Assembly (NCBI RefSeq): GCF_030116705.1
Contig: NZ_JAOTIK010000001.1
Coordinates: 434,001-498,000 of the forward strand
Reading direction: 5' to 3'
DNA from: Streptomyces sp. ML-6
Lineage (GTDB): Bacteria > Actinomycetota > Actinomycetes > Streptomycetales > Streptomycetaceae
DNA: 64,000 nt
Program-made: the position numbers and the translations under genes
In this document: in pieces, positions 18,551-32,735 of the stretch
Layout: the number at the start of each line of letters is the position of its first letter
How positions within the stretch are numbered: the first letter of the stretch is position 1
Notes under the pieces: generated by a model
What the model was told of the DNA's origin: nothing
The model's database searches: none
What the model saw: the letters and a program-made list of their open reading frames with translations, nothing else

Positions 18551-20751
18551 TGCGTATCCCCGACTTCTCCGGGATCGACCTCGGTCCGGGCGATGCCGCC
18601 GAAGTGTCCGAGGACCAGTGGCGTGCCTCGCTGAAGGAGTCCTCCGGCGGGTCGGACGACGACCTGCTGTGGCAGACCCCGGAAGGCATCGCGGTCAAGC
18701 CGCTGTACACCGGGCGCGACCTGGAAGGGCTCGACTTCCTCGACACGTACCCGGGCATCGCCCCGTACCTGCGGGGCCCGTACCCGACGATGTACGTCAA
18801 CCAGCCCTGGACGATCCGGCAGTACGCCGGTTTCTCCACCGCCGAGGAGTCCAACGCCTTCTACCGCCGCAATCTCGCGGCCGGTCAGAAGGGCCTGTCC
18901 GTCGCCTTCGACCTGCCGACCCACCGCGGCTACGACAGCGACCACCCGCGGGTGACCGGTGACGTCGGCATGGCGGGCGTGGCGATCGACTCCCTCTACG
19001 ACATGCGTCAGCTCTTCGACGGCATCCCGCTGGACCGGATGTCGGTGTCGATGACGATGAACGGCGCGGTGCTCCCCGTGCTCGCCCTGTACATCGTGGC
19101 CGCGGAGGAGCAGGGCGTCGGGCCGGAGAAGCTGGCCGGAACCATTCAGAACGACATTCTGAAGGAGTTCATGGTCCGCAACACCTACATCTATCCGCCC
19201 AAGCCCTCGATGCGGATCATCTCCGACATCTTCGCGTACACCTCGCAGAAGATGCCGCGCTACAACTCGATCTCCATCTCCGGCTACCACATCCAGGAAG
19301 CGGGTGCGACGGCCGATCTGGAGCTGGCGTACACCCTGGCGGACGGGGTGGAGTACCTGCGGGCCGGGCGGGAGGCGGGGCTGGACGTGGACGCGTTCGC
19401 GCCGCGGCTGTCGTTCTTCTGGGCGATCGGCATGAACTTCTTCATGGAGATCGCGAAGCTGCGGGCGGCCCGGCTGCTCTGGGCCAAGCTGGTCGGGCAG
19501 TTCGAGCCGAAGAACGCCAAGTCCCTTTCGCTGCGCACCCATTCGCAGACGTCCGGTTGGTCGCTGACCGCGCAGGACGTGTTCAACAACGTGACCCGGA
19601 CCTGTGTGGAGGCGATGGCCGCCACCCAGGGGCACACCCAGTCGCTGCACACCAACGCGCTCGACGAGGCGCTGGCCCTGCCGACGGACTTCTCGGCACG
19701 GATCGCCCGCAACACCCAGCTGCTGCTCCAGCAGGAGTCGGGCACCGGCCGGGTGATCGACCCGTGGGGCGGCAGCGCGTACGTGGAGAAGCTGACGTAC
19801 GACCTGGCGCGCCGGGCCTGGCAGCACATCGAGGAGGTCGAGGCGGCGGGCGGCATGGCGCAGGCCATCGACGCGGGCATCCCGAAGCTCCGGGTGGAGG
19901 AGGCCGCGGCACGCACCCAGGCGCGGATCGACTCCGGGCGCCAGCCGGTGATCGGGGTCAACAAGTACCGGGTGGAGAGCGACGAGCAGATCGAGGTGCT
20001 CAAGGTCGACAACTCCTCGGTGCGCGCCCAGCAGATCGAGAAGCTGCGCCGGCTGCGCGAGGAGCGCGACGAGGCCGCGTGCCAGGCGGCGCTGCGGGCG
20101 CTGACGGCCGCCGCCGGGCGTGACCCCGGCCCCGGTCTCGACGGCAATCTGCTGGCGCTGGCCGTCGATGCGGCCCGCGCGATGGCGACCGTGGGCGAGA
20201 TCTCGGACGCCCTGGAGAAGGTGTACGGACGGCACGCCGGCCAGATCCGTACGATTTCCGGTGTGTATCGCAACGAGGCAGGTGAGTCCCCCTCCGTGGA
20301 CCGGACCCGGGCGCTGGTGGACAGGTTCGAGGAGGCCGAGGGGCGCCGTCCGCGCATCCTGGTCGCCAAGATGGGGCAGGACGGTCACGACCGCGGCCAG
20401 AAGGTGATCTCGACGGCCTTCGCTGACCTGGGCTTCGACGTGGACGTCGGCCCGCTGTTCCAGACGCCGGCCGAGGTGGCGCGGCAGGCGGTGGAGGCGG
20501 ACGTGCACATCGTGGGCGTCTCCTCGCTGGCCGCCGGGCACCTCACGCTCGTCCCGGCGCTCCGCGAGGAGCTGGCGGCCGAGGGGCGCGAGGACATCAT
20601 GATCGTGGTGGGTGGGGTGATTCCGCCGCAGGACGTGGACGCGCTGCGCGAGGCGGGTGCCACGGCCGTGTTCCCGCCCGGCACGGTGATCCCGGACGCC
20701 GCGTACGACCTGGTGACGCGGCTCGGCACCGAGCTCGGCCACGAGCTGTGA
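18550..20751 (+). CDS. mutB: Methylmalonyl-CoA mutase large (catalytic) subunit
   Basis: 733-residue beta/large subunit that binds substrate and adenosylcobalamin. The TIM barrel begins [20 protein letters not shown], and the segment [20 protein letters not shown] lies near residue 240. The C-terminal cobalamin domain has [13 protein letters not shown] with the cobalt-ligand His near residue 613. Start overlaps mutA by one base. It supplies methylmalonyl-CoA for polyketides or disposes of propionyl-CoA. No epimerase gene is nearby. Confidence 0.97.
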   Translation: MRIPDFSGIDLGPGDAAEVSEDQWRASLKESSGGSDDDLLWQTPEGIAVKPLYTGRDLEGLDFLDTYPGIAPYLRGPYPTMYVNQPWTIRQYAGFSTAEESNAFYRRNLAAGQKGLSVAFDLPTHRGYDSDHPRVTGDVGMAGVAIDSLYDMRQLFDGIPLDRMSVSMTMNGAVLPVLALYIVAAEEQGVGPEKLAGTIQNDILKEFMVRNTYIYPPKPSMRIISDIFAYTSQKMPRYNSISISGYHIQEAGATADLELAYTLADGVEYLRAGREAGLDVDAFAPRLSFFWAIGMNFFMEIAKLRAARLLWAKLVGQFEPKNAKSLSLRTHSQTSGWSLTAQDVFNNVTRTCVEAMAATQGHTQSLHTNALDEALALPTDFSARIARNTQLLLQQESGTGRVIDPWGGSAYVEKLTYDLARRAWQHIEEVEAAGGMAQAIDAGIPKLRVEEAAARTQARIDSGRQPVIGVNKYRVESDEQIEVLKVDNSSVRAQQIEKLRRLREERDEAACQAALRALTAAAGRDPGPGLDGNLLALAVDAARAMATVGEISDALEKVYGRHAGQIRTISGVYRNEAGESPSVDRTRALVDRFEEAEGRRPRILVAKMGQDGHDRGQKVISTAFADLGFDVDVGPLFQTPAEVARQAVEADVHIVGVSSLAAGHLTLVPALREELAAEGREDIMIVVGGVIPPQDVDALREAGATAVFPPGTVIPDAAYDLVTRLGTELGHEL

Positions 20752-20763
20752 GCCGCTGACCCG

Positions 20764-21753
20764 ATGGCCGTGAAGATCGACATCGACAGTTACGCGAAGG
20801 GGGTGCTCGACGGGAGGCGCGCGCAGATCGCGCGGGCCATCACCCTCGTCGAGTCCACCCGCCCCGATCACCGGGTGCTGGCCCAGCAGTTGCTGCGCGA
20901 ACTGCTGCCGCACTCCGGTGCGGCCCGGCGGATCGGCATCAGCGGGGTGCCGGGCGTGGGCAAGTCCACCTTCATCGACGCGCTGGGCACGATGCTCACC
21001 GGGCTCGGGCACCGGGTCGCGGTGCTGGCCGTCGACCCCTCCTCCACCCGTACCGGGGGCTCCATCCTGGGCGACAAGACCAGGATGGAGCGGCTCGCGG
21101 TGGACCCGGCGGCGTATGTGCGCCCGTCCCCCACGGCCGGCACGCTCGGCGGGGTGGCGAAGGCGACCCGGGAGTCCATCGTGGTGATGGAGGCCGCGGG
21201 GTACGACGTGGTGCTGGTGGAGACGGTCGGCGTCGGCCAGTCGGAGACGGCGGTGGCCAACATGGTCGACACGTTTCTGCTGCTGACCCTGGCCCGTACC
21301 GGCGATCAGCTCCAGGGCATCAAGAAGGGCGTCCTGGAGCTGGCGGACGCCATCGCGGTCAACAAGGCCGACGGTCCGCACGAACGCGACGCGCGGGCGG
21401 CGGCGCGCGAACTGGCCGGGGCGCTGCGGCTGATGCACCCGGCGGACGCGGCGTGGAAGCCGCCGGTGCTCACCTGCAGCGCGCGCGAGTCCACCGGTCT
21501 CGACACCCTGTGGGAGCGGTTGGAGCAGCACCGCGCGCTGCTCGAATCGACCGGCCGGCTCGCCGCGAAGCGGCGCGACCAGCAGGTCGACTGGACGTGG
21601 ACGATGGTGCGGGACGAGCTGCTGGAGAGCCTGCGCGGCCATCCGGCGGTGCGTTCGCTCGCCCCGGAGCTCGAACAGCGGGTCCGGGACGGCGAGTTGA
21701 CGGCCACGCTCGCGGCCGAGCAGATCCTGGACGCGTTCCGGGGCACGGCCTGA
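20764..21753 (+). CDS. meaB: MeaB/ArgK-type GTPase, methylmalonyl-CoA mutase chaperone
   Basis: 329-residue G3E-family GTPase that loads and protects the cofactor of methylmalonyl-CoA mutase. Walker A is [12 protein letters not shown] near residue 60, followed by [20 protein letters not shown], the switch region [10 protein letters not shown] and the guanine motif NKAD. It lies 12 bp after mutB in the same operon. The family used to be misnamed LAO/AO transport kinase. A strong hairpin follows. Confidence 0.95.
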   Translation: MAVKIDIDSYAKGVLDGRRAQIARAITLVESTRPDHRVLAQQLLRELLPHSGAARRIGISGVPGVGKSTFIDALGTMLTGLGHRVAVLAVDPSSTRTGGSILGDKTRMERLAVDPAAYVRPSPTAGTLGGVAKATRESIVVMEAAGYDVVLVETVGVGQSETAVANMVDTFLLLTLARTGDQLQGIKKGVLELADAIAVNKADGPHERDARAAARELAGALRLMHPADAAWKPPVLTCSARESTGLDTLWERLEQHRALLESTGRLAAKRRDQQVDWTWTMVRDELLESLRGHPAVRSLAPELEQRVRDGELTATLAAEQILDAFRGTA

Positions 21754-21764
21754 TCCGGAGGACG

Positions 21765-21799
21765 GTCCGGTGGCCGGGGCCCCGCCCCGGCCACCGGAC
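21765..21799. terminator. Perfect 16-bp hairpin, bidirectional terminator
   Basis: GTCCGGTGGCCGGGGC (21765-21780) pairs with its complement at 21784-21799 around a CCC loop. It sits between the converging meaB and acetyltransferase genes, 11 and 9 bases from their stops. Confidence 0.8.
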
Positions 21800-21808
21800 G
21801 GGCGGCCC

Positions 21809-22690
21809 CTACAGATCGAGCTGGTACTCGATCGAGGTGTGCGTCGGCTCGTAGCCGAACTCGTCGTTGATGCGCCGCATGTGCGTGTTGCTGTCGGCGG
21901 TGTCCGCCAGCAGCCCCTCCAGGTCCGGGTGGCTCTCCCGGGCCCACAGCACGGACCGGGCCTTCATCCACCGGCCGAGGCCGTGCCCCCGGTGCTCGGG
22001 AAGGACTCCGGTGCCGTAGTGCTGGGCGTCGCCCTTCCCGTCGCCCGGGACGACGAGTTCCGTGAAGCCCACGATCGTGCCGTCGGAGTCGTCGACCGCC
22101 GCGACCGTGTGGAGCAGGTCGCCGCGTGCGGCTACGGCCGCCGCGGCGGACCTGACCCGTTCCACGTCCCAGACGACCGTGCCGAAGTCGGTGTCGTCCA
22201 TGGGCATGTCGTCCATGGCCCGGCGAGACGCGGCGAACGTCGGCGCGAGTCCGTCCGGGACGGTGCCGTCCCAGGAGATGAGCCGGTAGCCCGGATGCGG
22301 TTGCCCGACGGTCCGGCGCAAGGCCCCGGTGTCGGTGCTCGCCAGCGGGAGCCGGACGTACGTGAGGGTCAGTACCCTGCGCATCCCCTTGGCCCGCAGG
22401 AAGAGGTCGCCGGGGGAACCGGCCCCGGTCTGCGCGATGACGCTGCGCCTCCCCTCCTCGCGGGCGGCGGCGACCGCCGCGTCGAACAGCCGCGAGCCGA
22501 CTCCCCCGCGGCGCTCCGCCGGGTGGACGTGGAGTTCCAGTTCGGCGAGGTGGCCCTGGCCCTCGCGGGTGAAGACGCGCAGGAACGCCGAGCCGACCGG
22601 GCCGCCTTCCGGGTCGGAGGCGAGCCAGGCCAGGCGGTGGCTGCCACCGGACCGGTCGGGGTCGGTCAGTGCAGTGATGCGTAGCGACAA
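21809..22690 (-). CDS. Tandem-domain GNAT acetyltransferase
   Basis: 293 residues with two GNAT-like halves. The first (about 10-150) has the cofactor loop VHPAERRGGVGSRLFDAAV. The second (about 150-290) has GVLPEHRGHGLGRWMKARS and ends with HMRRINDEFGYEPT, a pattern seen in MshD-like and streptothricin-type double GNATs. The substrate is unknown. TTG at 22690 is chosen because GGAGG lies seven bases upstream; the in-frame ATG at 22780 has none. Confidence 0.85.
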   Translation of the reverse strand: MSLRITALTDPDRSGGSHRLAWLASDPEGGPVGSAFLRVFTREGQGHLAELELHVHPAERRGGVGSRLFDAAVAAAREEGRRSVIAQTGAGSPGDLFLRAKGMRRVLTLTYVRLPLASTDTGALRRTVGQPHPGYRLISWDGTVPDGLAPTFAASRRAMDDMPMDDTDFGTVVWDVERVRSAAAAVAARGDLLHTVAAVDDSDGTIVGFTELVVPGDGKGDAQHYGTGVLPEHRGHGLGRWMKARSVLWARESHPDLEGLLADTADSNTHMRRINDEFGYEPTHTSIEYQLDL

Positions 22691-23070
22691 GGTGAGGCCT
22701 CCGCGCCCGGGGCGCCGGTCGGAACGGGTGTACGGGCGAGTGGCCCGGAGAACCACATCACTTCGCGAACGCCGCGGCAACCGGATATCGGGGCCCGATC
22801 CCCCTTGCCTCCCCTCACACCCGAACGTCGTGCTATCGTGCGATCAGCACACGTGTATGCCTCGTTTCAAGGCACCGGTGCCGATTCACCTCTCCGGAGC
22901 CGCCGCGCCCGTCCTCTTCCGACCGGCGATCCGGCTTTTCGTTTCATCTCACCCAGTTCGGACCCGGTTCTCCCCGTCCGAGCTTTCCCGCCCGTCGTGC
23001 GCGGCGTGATCCCTTCCGCCCGCGCCGTCCGGCACCTTCGTTCGCCATGTCCGCGAAAGGACCGCCCTCC
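22691..23070 (+). promoter_or_regulatory. Structured leader of the second rho gene
   Basis: The 380-bp divergent gap holds two overlapping hairpins: TGCCT (22858-22862) with AGGCA (22870-22874), and the palindrome GGCACCGGTGCC (22871-22882). Because they share 22871-22874, only one can form at a time. A further dyad (TGCT...AGCA, 22831-22849) lies just upstream. A long leader with exclusive structures is consistent with attenuation of a termination-factor gene. Confidence 0.4.
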
Positions 23071-24246
<1,176 letters not shown>

Positions 24247-24298
24247 CATGGCCGGGCCATCGCACGACGCGCCCCACGAACGCAGGGAGAGCAGTCAC

Positions 24299-25297
24299 AT
24301 GGAGTTCCGCCGGCTCGGCCGCAGCGGCCTGACCATCAGTGAGATCGCTTACGGAAACTGGCTCACCCACGGCTCCCAGGTGGAGGAGGACACGGCCGCC
24401 GCCTGCATCCGCGCCGCCCTGGACGCCGGAATCACCACCTTCGACACCGCGGACGTCTACGCCGAGACCCGGGCCGAGGCCGTCCTGGGCCGGGCGCTCA
24501 AGGGCGAACGCCGCGAGGGCCTCGAAGTGTTCACCAAGGTCTACTTCCCGACCGGTCCCGGACACAACGACCGGGGGCTCGGCCGCAAGCACATCATGGA
24601 ATCCATCGACAACTCGCTGCGCCGCCTGCAGACGGACTACGTGGACCTGTACCAGGCCCACCGCTACGACCACTCGACGCCGCTGGAAGAGACCATGGAG
24701 GCGTTCGCCGACGTCGTCCGCTCCGGGAAGGCCCTCTACATCGGCGTTTCGGAGTGGACCGCCGATCAGTTGCGCGCCGCGCACGGGCTGGCCCGCGAGC
24801 TGCGGGTGCCGCTGATCTCCAACCAGCCGCAGTACTCCGCGTTGTGGCGGGTCATCGAGAGCGACGTGGTGCCCGCGTCCGAGGAACTGGGCATCGGCCA
24901 GATCGTCTGGTCCCCGATCGCCCAGGGCGCCCTCACCGGCAAGTACCGGCCCGGCGCGCCGCTCCCGGCCGGTTCGCGGGCGACGGACGACAAGGGCGGC
25001 GCGAACATGGTGGCCGGCTGGCTGCGCGACGAGGTGCTGGAACGCGTCCAGCGCCTGCGGCCGCTCGCCGACGGTGCCGGTCTCAGCCTGGCCCAGCTCG
25101 CGGTCGCGTGGGTGCTGCAGAACCCGAACGTCTCCGCCGCGATCATCGGCGCGTCCAGGCCGGAGCAGGTGACGGAGAACGTCGGGGCGGCCGGGGTGAC
25201 GCTCGACGCGGAGCTGCTGAAGGGGATCGACGACATCCTGGACCCGGTGGTGGAGCGGAATCCCGCGCTGACGGCGGGGCACGCGGGCGACAGCTGA
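24299..25297 (+). CDS. Aldo/keto reductase
   Basis: 332-residue NADPH-dependent oxidoreductase with a TIM barrel, related to potassium-channel beta-subunit-type AKRs (YghZ group). Catalytic residues are recognisable as the Asp and Tyr of FDTADVYAETRAE (~45-57), Lys in VFTKVYFP (~81) and His in YQAHRYDHSTP (~121). The C-terminal cofactor segment is IGASRPEQVTENVGAAG. The start has AGGGAGA upstream. It is 52 bp after rho in the same direction. Confidence 0.92.
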   Translation: MEFRRLGRSGLTISEIAYGNWLTHGSQVEEDTAAACIRAALDAGITTFDTADVYAETRAEAVLGRALKGERREGLEVFTKVYFPTGPGHNDRGLGRKHIMESIDNSLRRLQTDYVDLYQAHRYDHSTPLEETMEAFADVVRSGKALYIGVSEWTADQLRAAHGLARELRVPLISNQPQYSALWRVIESDVVPASEELGIGQIVWSPIAQGALTGKYRPGAPLPAGSRATDDKGGANMVAGWLRDEVLERVQRLRPLADGAGLSLAQLAVAWVLQNPNVSAAIIGASRPEQVTENVGAAGVTLDAELLKGIDDILDPVVERNPALTAGHAGDS

Positions 25298-25306
25298 CCG
25301 GATCGG

Positions 25307-25348
25307 CCGTCGTCCCGGCGCCAATCGCGGCCGGCGCCGGGACGACGG
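25307..25348. terminator. 16-bp hairpin between convergent genes
   Basis: CCGTCGTCCCGGCGCC (25307-25322) pairs perfectly with 25333-25348 around a ten-base loop. It lies between the aldo/keto reductase and the converging NADH dehydrogenase and can end both transcripts. Confidence 0.8.
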
Positions 25349-25385
25349 GCCTCGGTTTCAGGCGCCGGGACGGCGGGCCGCGGTT

Positions 25386-26747
25386 TCAGGTGCCGGTGTG
25401 CAGCGCGGCGGTGTGCTCGCGGACCTGGGCCGGGGTCAGATAGGCGTCCGTGTACTCGAAGTCGCGCAGCTTGGCCGGGTTGCGGGACTGGAAGCCGGTG
25501 CGGACGAAGTCGTCGCCCGCGACGGCGTTCAGCACCCAGTTGGTCATGACCCGGGCCTTGGCGACGTTGGTCCGCAGCGCCGACCAGTGGTAACCGCGGG
25601 CGACGGCCTGCGCGGCGATCCCGTGCATCTCGACGCCGAGCGGCTTGGAGACGGCGTCCTTGCCGCCGAGGTCCACGACGAGGCCGAGGTCCTTGTGGAC
25701 GTACGGCCTCAGCGGCTGGTTGCGCAGCGTCGCGATGAGGTTGGCGGCCGCCCGGCGGCCCTGGCGCATGGCGTGCTGCGCGGTGGGCGGGCAGACCGCC
25801 CCGTCGCCCTTGCTGAGGTCCGGCACGGCCGCGCAGTCGCCGAGCGCGAAGACGCCGTCGAAGCCGGGCAGGCTCATCTCGGCGGTCACGGCGAGCCGGC
25901 CGCGCACCGTCTCCGCGTCGAGGGTGGCGACGAGTGGGCTGGCGGTGACCCCGGCCGTCCAGATCAGGGTGCGGCAGGGCAGCACCCGGCCGTCGGTGAA
26001 GGTGACCGTCTCGGCGGTGGCCTCGGCCACCGAGACGCCGAGCGACACCTCGATGCCCCGGCTGCGCAGCACCTCCAGGGCGCTGCGGCCGAGCTTGTCC
26101 CCCAGCTCGGGCATCAGCTTCGGGGCGATGTCGATGAGGTGCCACTTGATCAGCTTCGGGTCGAGCCGGGGGTAGTGCTTGACCGCGCTGCTGGTGAGGC
26201 GTTGCAGGCAGGCGGCCGTCTCGGTGCCCGCGTATCCGCCGCCGACCACCACGAACTGCAGGCGCGAGGCCCGCTCGTGCTCGTCGTGGCTGGCGTCGGC
26301 GAGGTCGAGCTGGGCGATCACGTGGTCGCGCACGTACGCGGCCTCGGCCAGGGTCTTCATGCCCCGGGCGTGGTCCAGCAGGCCGGGGATGTCGAAGGTG
26401 CGGGTGACGCTGCCGGGACTGAGCACGACGTAGTCGTAGGGCTCGTAGACGATCTCGTCGGTGATCTTGCGGATGATGCAGATCTTCGCCTCGGGGTCCA
26501 CCCCGACGGCCCCGCCGGGAATGATCCGGGTGCGGTGCTTCTGGCTGCGGCGCAGCGAGACGGCGACCGACTGCGGGGTGAGCACACCGGCCGCCACCTG
26601 GGGCAGCAGGGGCAGGTAGAGCTGGTACGAGAACGGGGCGACGAGCGCGATCTCCGCCTCGCCGGGAATGAGGCCGCGCTCCAGACGGCGTACGCATTCC
26701 ACTCCGGCGAATCCGGCGCCGACAACGAGAATTCTGGGTCGTGCCAC
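25386..26747 (-). CDS. ndh: Type II NADH dehydrogenase
   Basis: 453-residue single-subunit, non-proton-pumping NADH:quinone oxidoreductase on the inner membrane face. The FAD site is ILVVGAGFAGVECVRRLE at the N-terminus, and the NADH-binding fold has FVVVGGGYAGTETAACLQR near 170. The FAD contact is GDCAAVPD near 295, followed by PPTAQHAMRQGRRAAANL. GTG at 26747 with AGGGA nine bases upstream is used; a longer start at 26816 would add 23 residues not found in the family. Confidence 0.92.
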   Translation of the reverse strand: MARPRILVVGAGFAGVECVRRLERGLIPGEAEIALVAPFSYQLYLPLLPQVAAGVLTPQSVAVSLRRSQKHRTRIIPGGAVGVDPEAKICIIRKITDEIVYEPYDYVVLSPGSVTRTFDIPGLLDHARGMKTLAEAAYVRDHVIAQLDLADASHDEHERASRLQFVVVGGGYAGTETAACLQRLTSSAVKHYPRLDPKLIKWHLIDIAPKLMPELGDKLGRSALEVLRSRGIEVSLGVSVAEATAETVTFTDGRVLPCRTLIWTAGVTASPLVATLDAETVRGRLAVTAEMSLPGFDGVFALGDCAAVPDLSKGDGAVCPPTAQHAMRQGRRAAANLIATLRNQPLRPYVHKDLGLVVDLGGKDAVSKPLGVEMHGIAAQAVARGYHWSALRTNVAKARVMTNWVLNAVAGDDFVRTGFQSRNPAKLRDFEYTDAYLTPAQVREHTAALHTGT

Positions 26748-26878
26748 GGTCTTCGTCCCTTCTCGGGCCTGCACGGTCGTCCGTTCGCCTGCCACGTCGC
26801 ACGCGCCCGTCGTCACTCATCCTGACGAGTCGGCGCGGACTTCGCCTGCTGGGGGCGGCGGACGGACGACACCGCGCG

Positions 26879-27253
26879 TCAGCGGGACAGCAGGGCGAGC
26901 GCCGCGCAGGTGCCGCAGGCCGCGCCGACGAGCACGACCCCGGTGGCCACGCAGCGCGTCCTGAGCCTGCGGTAGCGCGCCTCGTACTCGCCGCGCAGCG
27001 CGGTGGACCTGGTGGCGATCCGGGTCAGCGCGGCCCGGGAGGCGGCGAGCCGGTCGGCCGTGTAGGCCCGTTCCACGTCCTCCCGCTGAGCGGTGGTGAG
27101 CCAGGGCAGCCCGTCGGTGAAGCGGGCCGCCCGGCGGCGGGCCTCCTCGATCTCGGCGCTCCACAACAGGTAACCCTGCAGTTGTGCCAGTCCGCGGGCG
27201 GTGTCCTCGCCCGGGTCCACTCGCTCCTCCCCGTCCCGGGACGCCGTGCTCAC
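26879..27253 (-). CDS. Small membrane-anchored protein coupled to ctaD
   Basis: 124 residues, not a recognised family. It has a soluble helical part ([40 protein letters not shown], then [20 protein letters not shown]) and one C-terminal membrane span, [21 protein letters not shown] 27253 overlaps the ctaD stop (GTGA), so it is almost certainly translated with ctaD. A role in assembling or holding this oxidase subunit is inference from position. Confidence 0.75.
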   Translation of the reverse strand: MSTASRDGEERVDPGEDTARGLAQLQGYLLWSAEIEEARRRAARFTDGLPWLTTAQREDVERAYTADRLAASRAALTRIATRSTALRGEYEARYRRLRTRCVATGVVLVGAACGTCAALALLSR

Positions 27254-28980
27254 GTCCGGTCGTCCCCCGGGAGGTCGGCCGGTGCGCCGCCGGGGCGGTT
27301 GAAGGACTTGTGGAGTTCGCGGAGCGAGGGGTGGTGCAGCTCGAAGGCCGGGGACTCGGAACGGATCCGGGGCAGGGTGAGGAAGTTGTGCCGCGGCGGC
27401 GGGCAGGAGGTCGCCCACTCCAGCGAGCGGCCGTAGCCCCACGGGTCGTCGGTGCCGACGTACGTGCCGTACTTGGCGGTCTTCCACACGTTGTAGAAGA
27501 ACGGCAGCATCGACAGCCCGAGCAGGAACGAGGAGATCGTCGAGACCGTGTTCAGCGCGGTGAAGCCGTCCGCCGCGAGGTAGTCCGCGTAGCGGCGCGG
27601 CATGCCCTCGGCACCGAGCCAGTGCTGCACCAGGAACGTGCCGTGGAAGCCCACGAACAGCGTCCAGAAGGTGATCTTTCCGAGCCGTTCGTCGAGCAGT
27701 TTCCCGGTGAACTTGGGCCACCAGAAGTGGAATCCGGCGAACATCGCGAAGACCACGGTGCCGAAGACGACGTAGTGGAAGTGCGCGACGACGAAGTACG
27801 AGTCCGAGACGTGGAAGTCCATCGGCGGGGACGCCAGGATCACCCCGGTCAGGCCGCCGAACAGGAAGGTGACCAGGAAGCCGATCGACCAGAGCATCGG
27901 GGTCTCGAAGGACAGCGAACCGTGCCACATCGTGCCGATCCAGTTGAAGAACTTCACACCGGTCGGTACGGCGATCAGGAAGGTCATGAACGAGAAGAAC
28001 GGCAGCAGCACAGCGCCCGTGACGAACATGTGGTGGGCCCACACGGTCACGGAGAGGCCCGCGATGGCGATCGTCGCACTGATCAGGCCGACGTACCCGA
28101 AGATCGGTTTCCGGCTGAAGACCGGGATGATCTCGCTGACGATGCCGAAGAACGGCAGGGCGATGATGTACACCTCCGGATGGCCGAAGAACCAGAAGAG
28201 GTGCTGCCAGAGCAGGGGGCCGCCGTTGGCGGCGTCGAAGACGTGGGCGCCGAACTTGCGGTCCGCCTCCAGCACCAGCAGGGCCGCGGCGAGGACCGGG
28301 AAGGCCATCAGGACCAGGACGGCGGTCAGCAGGACGTTCCAGGTGAAGATCGGCATGCGGAACATCGTCATGCCGGGGGCGCGCATGCAGATGATCGTGG
28401 TGATGAAGTTGACCGAACCGAGGATCGTGCCGAAGCCGGAGAAGGCCAGACCCATGATCCACATGTCGGCGCCGATCCCCGGCGAACGGACCGCGTCCGA
28501 GAGCGGGGAGTAGGCGAACCAGCCGAAGTCCGCCGCGCCCTGCGGGGTGAGGAAGCCGGCCACCGCGATGATCGAACCGAAGAGGTACAGCCAGTAGGCG
28601 AACATGTTCAGCCGCGGGAACGCCACGTCGGGCGCGCCGATCTGCAGCGGCATGATCCAGTTGGTGAATCCGGCGAACAGCGGGGTCGCGAACATCAGCA
28701 GCATGATCGTGCCGTGGATGGTGAACGCCTGGTTGAACTGTTCGGGCGACACGGTCTGGATTCCCGGCCGGGCCAGTTCGGCGCGCATGACCAGGGCCAG
28801 TACCCCGCCGAGGACGAAGAAGGCGAACGACGTCACCAGGTAGAGCGTGCCGATCGTCTTGTGGTCGGTGGTGGTCAGCCACTTGACGACGACGTTCCCC
28901 GGTTCCTTGGCGTGGACCGGGAGTTCGTTCGCGTACGCCTCCTCCGCCTCGGTTTCCCCTGCTGTGCCCGTCGTCGTCAC
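27250..28980 (-). CDS. ctaD: Cytochrome c oxidase subunit I (CtaD paralog)
   Basis: 576-residue heme-copper oxidase catalytic subunit with twelve membrane spans. The low-spin heme ligand lies in [15 protein letters not shown], the CuB ligand and cross-linked Tyr in [15 protein letters not shown], the two further CuB His in WAHHMFVTG, and the heme ligands in [15 protein letters not shown]. All are intact. GTG 28980 has AAGGAG seven bases upstream. Subunits II and III (ctaC, ctaE) are absent here, so this is a stand-alone paralog that must borrow partners. Confidence 0.96.
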   Translation of the reverse strand: MTTTGTAGETEAEEAYANELPVHAKEPGNVVVKWLTTTDHKTIGTLYLVTSFAFFVLGGVLALVMRAELARPGIQTVSPEQFNQAFTIHGTIMLLMFATPLFAGFTNWIMPLQIGAPDVAFPRLNMFAYWLYLFGSIIAVAGFLTPQGAADFGWFAYSPLSDAVRSPGIGADMWIMGLAFSGFGTILGSVNFITTIICMRAPGMTMFRMPIFTWNVLLTAVLVLMAFPVLAAALLVLEADRKFGAHVFDAANGGPLLWQHLFWFFGHPEVYIIALPFFGIVSEIIPVFSRKPIFGYVGLISATIAIAGLSVTVWAHHMFVTGAVLLPFFSFMTFLIAVPTGVKFFNWIGTMWHGSLSFETPMLWSIGFLVTFLFGGLTGVILASPPMDFHVSDSYFVVAHFHYVVFGTVVFAMFAGFHFWWPKFTGKLLDERLGKITFWTLFVGFHGTFLVQHWLGAEGMPRRYADYLAADGFTALNTVSTISSFLLGLSMLPFFYNVWKTAKYGTYVGTDDPWGYGRSLEWATSCPPPRHNFLTLPRIRSESPAFELHHPSLRELHKSFNRPGGAPADLPGDDRT

Positions 28981-29230
28981 TGGGACGCTCCTTCGATCGT
29001 CGTGCACGGTGGGCCGGGCACCCGGCAGGGGCGCCCGGCCGGCCCGCGGACCGGCCCACGCGCGTCACCCCGGATTCCAGGTGCAGCAAATCAGCCGTGC
29101 GGCGGCTGTGCGCGGCCCTGCGCCCGCCGTCGCGCGACTTTCACCCATCAGGGCGCCGCCGGACGCAGGGGGTGTCCGGGGTGTCCAGGGTGTCCGCGAC
29201 CGGTGCCGTCACCGGCCTCCCGGGCGACGC

Positions 29231-29977
29231 TCAGGCCAGTCCGCCCGTGGCCCGCAGGTTCTGGCCGGTGAGCCAGCGCCCGTCGTGGCCGACGAGGAAG
29301 GCGACCACGTCGGCCACGTCGGCGGGCTCCCCCAGCCGGCGCAGGGGCGTCATGCCGACGACCGCCTCCAGTGCCTGCGGCGGGTTGGCGGCGCGCAGCA
29401 TGTCGGTGTCGGTGGCGCCGGGCGAGACGGTGTTGACGGTGATCGAGCGGGCGCCGAGTTCGTGGGCCGCCACGGCGGTGAGCTGTTCGAGCGCACCCTT
29501 GCCCGCGGCGTAGGCGGAGATGCCGGGGCCCGGTCGCACGGTGTTGGCCGTGGAGATGTTCACGATGCGTCCGCCGTCGCGCATCCGCAGGGCCGCGTGG
29601 CGGATCGTCAGGAAGACCGCCCGGGTGTTGACCGCAATCACCCGGTCGAAGAGTTCCGGGTCGGTGTCCACGATCAGGGAGGGGATGGGGCAGAGGGCGG
29701 CGTTGTTCACCAGGATGTCCAGCCCGTCGAGCTCCTCCTCGGCGACCGCCATCAGGCGCTCCGCGCCGTCCGGGTCCGCGAGGTCCTGCCGGACGGCCCG
29801 CGCCTCGCCGCCGTTCTCCCGTACCGTGCGGACGACCTCCTCGGCCGCCTCGTCGTCGGTGGCGTAGTTGAAGACCACGCGCGCCCCGTCGCGGCACAGC
29901 CGCTCGACGACGGCGCGTCCGATGCCCCGCGATCCTCCGGTGACCACGGCGTTCTTGCCTGTCAGCCCTGCTGGCAC
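29231..29977 (-). CDS. SDR-family oxidoreductase
   Basis: 248-residue classical short-chain dehydrogenase. The cofactor loop is VVTGGSRGIGRAVVERL, then VNNAAL, the Ser region IVNISTANTVRPG and YAAGKGALEQLTAVAAHE with the catalytic Tyr and Lys. The C-terminus is FLVGHDGRWLTGQNLRATGG, as in 3-ketoacyl-ACP reductase-like family members. The substrate is unknown, and the gene stands alone. Confidence 0.9.
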   Translation of the reverse strand: MPAGLTGKNAVVTGGSRGIGRAVVERLCRDGARVVFNYATDDEAAEEVVRTVRENGGEARAVRQDLADPDGAERLMAVAEEELDGLDILVNNAALCPIPSLIVDTDPELFDRVIAVNTRAVFLTIRHAALRMRDGGRIVNISTANTVRPGPGISAYAAGKGALEQLTAVAAHELGARSITVNTVSPGATDTDMLRAANPPQALEAVVGMTPLRRLGEPADVADVVAFLVGHDGRWLTGQNLRATGGLA

Positions 29978-30092
29978 GGTTCCTGCCCTCCCCTGGTGGT
30001 CCGGTCGGTCCGGGTTGCGAACCTACCGGCCGGGGCGGCTCCTCGTACCCGGTTCGCGCGGATCGCCCGGCACCGGCCCGGGACACGGGAGC

Positions 30093-30157
30093 GCCCCGGC
30101 CGGGCGTGGTGCCGGCCGGGGCGGGGGAAGGGGTGCCGCGTCGGCCGCACCCCTTCC
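30093..30157 (-). terminator. Tandem hairpins after isocitrate dehydrogenase
   Basis: GGAAGGGGTGC (30126-30136) pairs with GCACCCCTTCC (30147-30157). A second stem GCCCCGGCCGG (30093-30103) pairs with CCGGCCGGGGC (30112-30122). Both lie within 90 bases downstream of the icd stop on the minus strand. Confidence 0.7.
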
Positions 30158-30181
30158 GCGGTCGTTCCCGCGGTCGTTCCG

Positions 30182-32700
<2,519 letters not shown>

Positions 32701-32735
32701 GGTTGTCCCATCTGCCTGCCCGAAGGAGTGCGCAC

